Assembly (NCBI GenBank): GCA_945886445.1
Contig: CAMCZG010000006.1
Coordinates: 1 to 50,274 of the forward strand
Direction: 5' to 3'
DNA from: Bifidobacterium breve
GTDB lineage: Bacteria; Actinomycetota; Acidimicrobiia; Acidimicrobiales; Ilumatobacteraceae
Length of the DNA: 50,274 nucleotides
Shown here piece after piece: positions 42,006 to 48,722 of this stretch. The position numbers and the translations under genes are program-made. A model generated the notes under the pieces. It was given only the letters and a program-made list of their open reading frames with translations. It had not been told where the DNA came from and did no database searches. Every line of letters begins with the position of its first letter. Position 1 is the first letter of the stretch.

Positions 42006-42772
42006 GCATCGACCATCATCAAAACAGGAGCATGGTCACTTGGCTGTTCACCCTTGCGTGAGTTTCTATCGATACCCACCCACGATGTTTTGTCGGCAAC
42101 GGCTTGTGTTGCCAGCATGAGATCGATGCGCATTCCACGACCCTGATGAAAGTCTCCACCGCGGTAGTCCCACCATGAATACAACTTGCTTTCCTGGTAG
42201 TGGTCGCGAAAAACATCACGTAAACCCCAGCCACAAAGATCGGCAAGAACTTCGCGTTCAGCATCACTGACGTGTGTTTGCCCCACAAGTTTGGCTGGGT
42301 CAGGAACATCACGATCTTCTGGTGCAATGTTGTAGTCACCCGCAATGACCAATTTTCCCTGTGGCGTGGTGAGCGCCTCGGCGTGTGCGCGGAGTTGTTT
42401 CATCCAGCGCAATTTATATTGGTAGTGATCGTTGTCAAGCGCGCGGCCATTTGGCACGTATACAGAAGTAACCAATACGCCGCCACAGTCGGCCGTAATA
42501 ATGCGAGCTTCGTGATCTGGTTCGCCAACCGCGAAATTCACAACCACATTTTTCATAGGAACTTTAGAAAGAAGAGCTACGCCGTTCCACTGGCCTTGCC
42601 CAAAGTGCGCCGTGGAATAGCCCATCTCTTCAAAGGTCAATGCTGGAAATGCAGCGTCATTCATTTTCGTTTCCTGCATACACACAACATCGGGCTGAAC
42701 TTCTTCAAGCCAAGCTGTCACCCGCGGCAAACGAGCTTTGAGTGAATTCACGTTCCATGTAGCAATAAGCAT
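42002..42772 (-). CDS. xth: Exodeoxyribonuclease III (AP endonuclease)
   Basis: 256 residues of the ExoIII family: MLIATWNVNSLKARLPRV, the metal-ligand Glu in CMQETKMND, SVYVPNGR, the catalytic GDYNIAPEDRDV, LYSWWDYRGG ... GMRIDLML and the final SDHAPV with the catalytic Asp-His pair. It cleaves at abasic sites in base-excision repair and so complements the mutM gene elsewhere in this window. It starts 9 bases from the NYN-S1 gene. Confidence 0.95.
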   Translation of the reverse strand: MLIATWNVNSLKARLPRVTAWLEEVQPDVVCMQETKMNDAAFPALTFEEMGYSTAHFGQGQWNGVALLSKVPMKNVVVNFAVGEPDHEARIITADCGGVLVTSVYVPNGRALDNDHYQYKLRWMKQLRAHAEALTTPQGKLVIAGDYNIAPEDRDVPDPAKLVGQTHVSDAEREVLADLCGWGLRDVFRDHYQESKLYSWWDYRGGDFHQGRGMRIDLMLATQAVADKTSWVGIDRNSRKGEQPSDHAPVLMMVDA

Positions 42773-42781
42773 GAATACTGT

Positions 42782-43903
42782 TTACTTCTTTGCGGCCTTC
42801 GATACGGCTTTTGCCGGAGCCGCAGCTTTTTTCGCTACAGATTTCTTCGTGGGTGTCGCCGCTTTTTTCACTGCCGCTGCAGCCTTTTTCACCACGGCTG
42901 CGGCTTTTTTCGGCATAGCAGCCTTCTTTGCCGCTGGCGCTGCTTTCTTTGCTGGCGCTGGTGGTTTCTTTTCTGCTTTCACCGATGCTTTTACTTTGGT
43001 CTCTTTCGCAGCAATTTTCACAGCTTCAGGAACCCCAAGTTCAACGCTGCGGCGTGCTGGTGTGTACCCGGCAACGACGAGTGCCAATGTGTCGCCAATG
43101 TGAATGGCTTCTCGCGCACTACGTGGCGCAGGGTTGCCCAAAAGACGCAAGGGAACATAGCCCTTGATATCGCCTACTTTCACATACGCTCCGTGCGCGC
43201 TGTAGCTGTCGACAACGCCTTTCACTTTGCTCCCTACCGGCTGTTTCTCGACGAAGGCAAGGAATGGTAAGACTTCATTCACTGAACCAGAGTCACGCTT
43301 TTCAGGAACTACTTTTTCCGGTGATCGCGGAGCCATACGTGCACCCGGAGGTGGGGTCTTCGGTGTGGGCATCGGGCCGCTCGCTTCGCGACTCGCCTTT
43401 TTCGCAGGACGCGCATCTTCACTGGTGCGCTTTTGTGCCTGCACACCACGCGTTGCTTTTTTGCTTGTTGGTCCACGCACGGGTGAGCGAGCAACAAATA
43501 CCCAGCCCACATGCGGAACGGGTTTGCCACCCATGAGTCGACCTTCGTCGAAGAGCCACGTGTGCTCGCCGTGGAATTCCTGATAGCTGTCATTGGAAAT
43601 GATGGATGCCTTCACTTTGTCGGCAATTGCCAATACAAATGCATCTCCTCGACCAATGGCCCCAGCAGGTGGGGTGACGAGCTCATTGTTGTTCACGGCA
43701 TCATCGAAGTCGGCAACTTCTTTCTTGTCGATGCGATGACCAAAACTGGCATCGACAACCACCGTAATTTTTGAGGTGGGATGCTCGTCCATGAACGCCA
43801 AGACTGCTTCATTGAGTTGTTTCAAGCTCGGAGCACTACGGCCCTCGGTGGCGATGTTGGACCCGTCGACCACCACGTGGTGGGGGCTGCGTGAATGAGG
43901 CAT
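42782..43903 (-). CDS. NYN-domain RNase-like protein fused to S1 domain and Lys/Ala-rich tail
   Basis: 373 residues with three parts. Residues 8-140 form a NYN/Zc3h12a-type PIN-like nuclease domain: HHVVVDGSNIA (Asp13), VVVDASFGHR (Asp51), IGRGDAFVLAIAD (Asp87) and SIISNDSYQEF (Asp105), the expected acidic active-site set. Residues 140-215 are a basic, Pro-rich linker. Residues 220-290 form an S1-type RNA-binding barrel (GSKVKGVVDSYSAHGAYVKVGDIKGYVPL). The last 80 residues are a Lys/Ala/Pro tail with AKKAA repeats like actinobacterial HupB or histone H1. An RNA-cleaving or RNA-processing role is inferred. No clear ribosome site. Confidence 0.88.
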   Translation of the reverse strand: MPHSRSPHHVVVDGSNIATEGRSAPSLKQLNEAVLAFMDEHPTSKITVVVDASFGHRIDKKEVADFDDAVNNNELVTPPAGAIGRGDAFVLAIADKVKASIISNDSYQEFHGEHTWLFDEGRLMGGKPVPHVGWVFVARSPVRGPTSKKATRGVQAQKRTSEDARPAKKASREASGPMPTPKTPPPGARMAPRSPEKVVPEKRDSGSVNEVLPFLAFVEKQPVGSKVKGVVDSYSAHGAYVKVGDIKGYVPLRLLGNPAPRSAREAIHIGDTLALVVAGYTPARRSVELGVPEAVKIAAKETKVKASVKAEKKPPAPAKKAAPAAKKAAMPKKAAAVVKKAAAAVKKAATPTKKSVAKKAAAPAKAVSKAAKK

Positions 43904-43952
43904 AAGTTGTAGTCAACCACCCCTTGGCTCTCTCTTCGTGGATCATTGCTCG

Positions 43953-43958
43953 TAGCAT
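43953..43958 (+). promoter_or_regulatory. Possible -10 box for a leaderless HAD hydrolase message
   Basis: TAGCAT ends 8 bases before the GTG at 43967 (2 bases before the alternative GTG at 43961). No ribosome site precedes either start. Confidence 0.35.
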
Positions 43959-43966
43959 TGGTGATT

Positions 43967-44608
43967 GTGACTACTTCCTCATTTCGCGCCGTTTTCTGGG
44001 ACTTCGGAGGGGTCATCTTGTCGAGCCCTTTCGATGCTTTTTTGCAATATGAGGCCAAAAAGGGGCTTCCTCAGGGCTTTTTACGCAAAGTGAATGCCAC
44101 CAACCCCGATACCAATGCTTGGGCGCTCCTCGAGCGAAATGAGGTCTCACCGCGCGACTTCAACGAGCTCTTTATGGCCGAAAGCACGGCCCTTGGCCAC
44201 CCGGTACCCGGTTCCGACGTCTTGCAGCTCTTAGCGGGTGAAATTCGCCCTGCAATGGTGCAGGCTCTCGACACAGTAAAAGCAGCCGGGTATCGCATGG
44301 CGTGCCTCACCAACAATGTGGTGGGGGGCGACGGAGCTTCGCAAGAGCGCCGTGAAGCTATTGCAGCTGTCATGTCTCGCTTTGATGCCGTTGTTGAAAG
44401 CAGCAAAGTGGGCTGTCGTAAACCCGAAACACGATTTTATGAAATTGCCTGCGAAACCTTGCAGGTGTCGCCAAACGAATGCATTTTCCTCGATGACCTG
44501 GGCGTGAACTTAAAGCCTGCTGCCGCCATGGGTATGCACACCATCAAGGTCATTAACCCCGACGATGCACTTGTTGCTCTTGGTACTGCCTTACAACTGT
44601 CGTTGTAA
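43967..44608 (+). CDS. HAD-superfamily hydrolase
   Basis: About 213 residues. Motif I is AVFWDFGGVI, with the nucleophile Asp but Gly at the position of the second Asp of the usual DxD; motif II is CLTNN, motif III the lysine in CRKPETRFYEIA, and motif IV FLDDLGVNLKPAAAMGMHTI. The DFGGV form is typical of the ACAD10/epoxide-hydrolase N-terminal-type HAD proteins. The substrate is unknown. The start is GTG at 43967 or 43961; a longer TTG start is possible. Confidence 0.85.
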   Translation: MTTSSFRAVFWDFGGVILSSPFDAFLQYEAKKGLPQGFLRKVNATNPDTNAWALLERNEVSPRDFNELFMAESTALGHPVPGSDVLQLLAGEIRPAMVQALDTVKAAGYRMACLTNNVVGGDGASQERREAIAAVMSRFDAVVESSKVGCRKPETRFYEIACETLQVSPNECIFLDDLGVNLKPAAAMGMHTIKVINPDDALVALGTALQLSL

Positions 44609-44615
44609 CTGAAAT

Positions 44616-47600
44616 TTATTTCCAGGAGTCGAGTGCGCCGTCCATGAGGTCGGCAAGTTCTTGTTGGTGAATGGCCATGGAACCCGTTGCAGGGCTACCC
44701 GACTCAACACGAGCAACATGACGCAGGTCGTAGCCACGTTCTTTGAGGCGCCAAATGCGATGCTCAACGAAGTGCCATGGACCCATGTTTTCAGGCTCCT
44801 CTTGTAGCCAGACCAGCTCTTCGGCGTTCGGGTACTTTTCAATTTCTGCAACAAGTTGATCGAGTGGGAACGGATACAGCTGTTCAACACGTACCACGGC
44901 AACAGGCGCACTGCGCTTGGTGCGCTCCGACATTGCATCCCAAGCAACTTTGCCGCTGCAAATAACAACACGCTTCACTGTTTCAGCGACAGGAGCAGCA
45001 ACGTCGCTCAACACCTCTTCAAAAGAACCCTGCGTAAAGTCTTCAATTTTTGAACGACTTTCTTTCATTCGCAACGGTTGTTTCGGTGTGAAAATAACAA
45101 GTGGCTTACGCATGTCGCGACGCACTTGACGGCGTAGCAAATGGAAATATTGCGCAGCGGTGGTGGCATTGCACACTTGAATATTGTCTTCGGCACAAGC
45201 CTGCAAGAAGCGTTCAATGCGAGCAGATGAATGTTCGGGGCCTTGACCCTCGTAGCCGTGTGGCAACAACATCACCAGACCGTTTTGCTGGCCCCATTTA
45301 TCTTCGGCTGCAACGATGTACTGGTCAATAACAATTTGAGCACCGTTGACGAAGTCGCCGAATTGAGCTTCCCACGCCACCAACGCTTCGTGATTGGCGT
45401 GTGCATACCCATATTCGAATCCGAGTGCACCGTACTCAGATAACAGTGAGTCGTAGACCCAGAAGTTGGCATTTGCCGTTGCCAGGTCGGCTAGAGGTAC
45501 CCAGTTGCGCTCGTTTTCATAATCAATGAGTGCGGCATGTCGTTGGCTGAATGTTCCACGGCGAGTGTCTTCTCCGGTCAGACGCACACTTGTGCCTTCA
45601 AGCAATAACGAGCCGATTGCAAATGCTTCGCCAACGGCCCACTCCACATCGCCTTCTTCACGAAAGGTCTTTTCACGCAGTTCAAACTGCTTTGCAAGTT
45701 TGGGGTGCGGGGTGAACCCTTCGGGGTATTGAGTAAGTTTTGCGAAAATGGTTTCGATAACAGAACGATCGACACCCGTATTGACATGAGGAACCACACC
45801 AACCGGAAGTGGCGGCTTCGCTGCCTTAATTGGTGCGGGAGCATGTGCGCGCGTTTCGTCGAGCGCCGACTGCAGCTTGCTCTGATAGTCGAGAAGGTAT
45901 TGCTCGGCTTGTTCCAAAGTAATGTCGCCACGCTTCACAAGCGTTTCCACATACATCTTGCGCGAGCTGCGATGTTCTGCAATGGCCTTGTACATGAGCG
46001 GTTGTGTGTAACTCGGGTCATCACCTTCGTTGTGACCCAAGCGGCGGTATCCAACCAGGTCAATGACCACGTCTTTATGAAACTTTTGGCGATAGTCGTA
46101 GGCAAGTTTTGCCACACGCACACACGCTTCAGGGTCGTCACCATTGACATGGAAAATAGGTGCTTGTACCGTTTTGGCAACGTCACTTGAATACACCGAA
46201 GAATGCGAGAACTGTGGCGCAGTGGTAAAGCCAATTTGGTTATTAATGATGAGGTGAATGGTTCCACCCACGCGGTAGCCGCTGAGGTCGCTCATTGCCA
46301 AACATTCAGCAACAAGACCTTGGCCTGCAAACGCCGCATCACCGTGAATGAGTAAAGGTAAAACACTAAATGCGAGTGGCGGGTTAATGCCATCTTGAGC
46401 AGCACGCACCATTCCCATCACGATGGGGTCAACAGTTTCCAAATGACTGGGGTTAGCAGCTAATTCAACGTTAATTGAATCGCCTTCACCAGAGGTAAAT
46501 GTGCCGTGAGCACCAAGGTGATATTTCACGTCGCCGGAACCCTGAACGGAATCGGGCTTCACATGCCCTTCGAACTCTTTGAAGATTTGGTCGTAGCTCT
46601 TCCCCACTACGTTGGCCAGCACATTCAAACGACCACGGTGAGACATACCAATAACAGCGCCGGCGAGATGTTCAGCAGCAGCTGCCGACAAAATAGTGTC
46701 AATAACAGGAATAGCAGTTTCACAGCCGTCAAGACCAAAGCGCTTTGTGCCTACATACTTTGTTGCCAAGAACTTTTCAAATGCCTCTGCAGCATTGAGG
46801 CGCTCCATGATGCGGTTTTTCTGCGACAACGATGGATTGAAAGTGACACCCTCTAAGCGATCTTGGAACCAGCGGTGTTCTTCTGTATTTCGGATGTGCA
46901 TGTACTCAACACCAATGGTGCCACAATACGTTTCGCGCAAGACCGACAACAGGTCGCCAAGTTCCTGACGGTCTACGCCACCAACACCACCGGTGAGAAA
47001 CGAACGCTCGAGATCCCAAATGGTGAGCCCGTAAGTTGATGGGTCGAGTTCTGCAGGAAGTACTGGTTCTTTCCAGCGCAAGGGGTCGAGGTCGGCCATG
47101 AGATGCCCACGCACGCGATGCACGCGAATAAGGTTTGCCACCTGCATTTGCTTATGCAACATTTGCTCTTCGGTGTCAGATGCGTTGTTGTCGGTACGCC
47201 ACTGTTCTGCCTTGTAAGGAACACCGAGGCTTTTAAAAATATCGTCATAGAAAGCGTGCTGCCCCATGAGAAGTTCATGCAAACGCTTTAAGAACATTCC
47301 ACTTTCGGCACCTTGAATAATGCGGTGGTCGTAAGTGCTTGTAACTGTGACGACTTTCGAAACGCCCAACTTCGACAAAGCACGCTCATCACTACCTTGA
47401 AATTCAGCGGGGTAATCGATAGAGCCCACACCAACAATGACACCCTGCCCTGGCATGAGGCGAGGAACTGATTGAACAGTGCCAATGGTGCCAGGGTTCG
47501 TGAGAGTAATAGTGGCACCTTGGAAATCGGTGACGGCAAGTTTGTTGGTTTTTACCTTACGTACGAGCTCTTCATAGGAGTTGAGGAAGTCGGCAAAACT

Positions 47601-48212
47601 CAGCCCACCCGTATTACGCAATACAGGCACAACAAGCGTGCGCGAGCCATCAGATTTTGCCACGTCAACGGCTAGTCCCATGTTCACTTCTGGGTTACGA
47701 ATAATTTGCGGCGCCCCCGCTTCATCGGTGGCAAAACTGTTGTTCATTGCAGGAACCGCATCGGCAATAGCGCGCACAACGGCATAGCCAATGATGTGGG
47801 TGAAACTTACTTTACCCATTCCGCCACGGCTCATGTATGAGTTGATGGCGCGGCGGTTAACTTCTAAAAGTCGAGCAGGAACATTGCGAAAGCTTGTTGC
47901 TGTAGGAACAGTCAAACTGCGTTCCATGTTGGCAACAATGGCGGCACCCGAACCACGAATAGGTTCCGGAGGCGTTGCCGATGTTGGCGCTGTGACAGCA
48001 GGTTTGGCAACAGGTGCACTTTCTGGTGAAGGAGCGTTTTGTGTTACACCTGGCACTGCGCCGGCGTGACCCGGCACATAGTCAGCGAAAAATTCGCGCC
48101 ATGTATCGGACACCGCTGTTGGGTCAATACGGAACTGTTCATACATTTCGTCTACAAGCCACGAGTTTGGGCCAAAGACGTCTTGCGGAGAGGAGGGGTT
48201 GCTATTCGGCAT
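44616..48212 (-). CDS. kgd: Multifunctional 2-oxoglutarate decarboxylase / dehydrogenase E1-E2 fusion
   Basis: 1198 residues, the actinobacterial Kgd/OdhA type. The N-terminus (SWLVDEMYEQFRIDPTAVSDTW) is the E1 N-terminal helix. A Pro/Ala linker leads to a succinyltransferase (E2) catalytic domain without a lipoyl domain: SFTHIIGYAVVRAI ... TSTYDHRIIQGAESG. The ThDP-dependent E1 part follows, with GMSHRGRLNVLAN, GDAAFAGQGLVAEC, the cofactor-site HLIINNQIGFTT and HNEGDDPSYTQP. It works in the TCA cycle; partner E3 and E2 genes are elsewhere. The open frame extends 35 codons upstream, but ATG at 48212 is preferred because TACGAT lies 8 bases before it. Confidence 0.96.
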   Translation of the reverse strand: MPNSNPSSPQDVFGPNSWLVDEMYEQFRIDPTAVSDTWREFFADYVPGHAGAVPGVTQNAPSPESAPVAKPAVTAPTSATPPEPIRGSGAAIVANMERSLTVPTATSFRNVPARLLEVNRRAINSYMSRGGMGKVSFTHIIGYAVVRAIADAVPAMNNSFATDEAGAPQIIRNPEVNMGLAVDVAKSDGSRTLVVPVLRNTGGLSFADFLNSYEELVRKVKTNKLAVTDFQGATITLTNPGTIGTVQSVPRLMPGQGVIVGVGSIDYPAEFQGSDERALSKLGVSKVVTVTSTYDHRIIQGAESGMFLKRLHELLMGQHAFYDDIFKSLGVPYKAEQWRTDNNASDTEEQMLHKQMQVANLIRVHRVRGHLMADLDPLRWKEPVLPAELDPSTYGLTIWDLERSFLTGGVGGVDRQELGDLLSVLRETYCGTIGVEYMHIRNTEEHRWFQDRLEGVTFNPSLSQKNRIMERLNAAEAFEKFLATKYVGTKRFGLDGCETAIPVIDTILSAAAAEHLAGAVIGMSHRGRLNVLANVVGKSYDQIFKEFEGHVKPDSVQGSGDVKYHLGAHGTFTSGEGDSINVELAANPSHLETVDPIVMGMVRAAQDGINPPLAFSVLPLLIHGDAAFAGQGLVAECLAMSDLSGYRVGGTIHLIINNQIGFTTAPQFSHSSVYSSDVAKTVQAPIFHVNGDDPEACVRVAKLAYDYRQKFHKDVVIDLVGYRRLGHNEGDDPSYTQPLMYKAIAEHRSSRKMYVETLVKRGDITLEQAEQYLLDYQSKLQSALDETRAHAPAPIKAAKPPLPVGVVPHVNTGVDRSVIETIFAKLTQYPEGFTPHPKLAKQFELREKTFREEGDVEWAVGEAFAIGSLLLEGTSVRLTGEDTRRGTFSQRHAALIDYENERNWVPLADLATANANFWVYDSLLSEYGALGFEYGYAHANHEALVAWEAQFGDFVNGAQIVIDQYIVAAEDKWGQQNGLVMLLPHGYEGQGPEHSSARIERFLQACAEDNIQVCNATTAAQYFHLLRRQVRRDMRKPLVIFTPKQPLRMKESRSKIEDFTQGSFEEVLSDVAAPVAETVKRVVICSGKVAWDAMSERTKRSAPVAVVRVEQLYPFPLDQLVAEIEKYPNAEELVWLQEEPENMGPWHFVEHRIWRLKERGYDLRHVARVESGSPATGSMAIHQQELADLMDGALDSWK

Positions 48213-48220
48213 CGCTTCAG

Positions 48221-48226
48221 ATCGTA
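48221..48226 (-). promoter_or_regulatory. Possible -10 box for a leaderless kgd message
   Basis: On the minus strand TACGAT (TANNNT type) ends 8 bases before the kgd ATG at 48212. The spacing matches that seen before rpmB, rpe and other genes here. Confidence 0.35.
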
Positions 48227-48320
48227 GTCTTCGCCCCTCGTCACGACTGTCTTCAAAAGCAGAGCCGTGCAAAAAGTCGCTTTTCATGCACCCATGTGGA
48301 CATCGCCAAGATTCCACTTG

Positions 48321-48326
48321 TAGGGT
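48321..48326 (+). promoter_or_regulatory. Possible -10 box of the cupredoxin lipoprotein gene
   Basis: TAGGGT ends 6 bases before the ATG at 48333, again without a ribosome site. Weak on its own; it is listed because it fits the recurring pattern. Confidence 0.3.
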
Positions 48327-48332
48327 GCCCTC

Positions 48333-48722
48333 ATGACCTCTCGCCTCTCAATGCGCACTCTTTTTGCTACTCTTATTGCTGTTTCTGCCCTGTCGGCCTG
48401 TGGTGGCGGCACCTCTGCCCCAGCCCAAACCATTCCGAGCGACGCCGGGCTCATTGTGAAGAACGTCAAATCCATCCGCTTTGATGCAAGTGAATATTCA
48501 GCCGCCGCAGGCGATATCAAAGTTGCATTAACGAACGAAGACACTGTTCGCCACACGTTGCTCGTCGTGAAAGACGGCGTCAAAGTTCCGAACTTCAAAC
48601 TTGTCGTCGCTGAAGAAGGGGCAGTTGACGTTGGCGTCATCAATTTGGCTGCCGGTAGCTACACCGTTATTTGCGACGTACCTGGCCACCAAAATATGAA
48701 AGCAACCCTCACCGTTAGCTAA
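48333..48722 (+). CDS. Cupredoxin-like (blue copper) lipoprotein
   Basis: 129 residues. A lipoprotein signal peptide ends in LSAC with the lipid-anchored cysteine at residue 23. The mature domain is a small beta-sandwich carrying the type 1 copper ligands: His in TVRHTLLV, then Cys, His and Met in VICDVPGHQNM at the C-terminus. This implies an extracellular electron carrier or copper-binding protein held to the membrane. It is convergent with, and overlaps by 8 bases, the molybdopterin oxidoreductase. Confidence 0.88.
   Translation: MTSRLSMRTLFATLIAVSALSACGGGTSAPAQTIPSDAGLIVKNVKSIRFDASEYSAAAGDIKVALTNEDTVRHTLLVVKDGVKVPNFKLVVAEEGAVDVGVINLAAGSYTVICDVPGHQNMKATLTVS

Noticed and set aside
42784-43000. 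Low-complexity repeats at the 3' end of the NYN-S1 gene
   Set aside because: They look like a DNA repeat array but simply encode the AKKAA-type tail.
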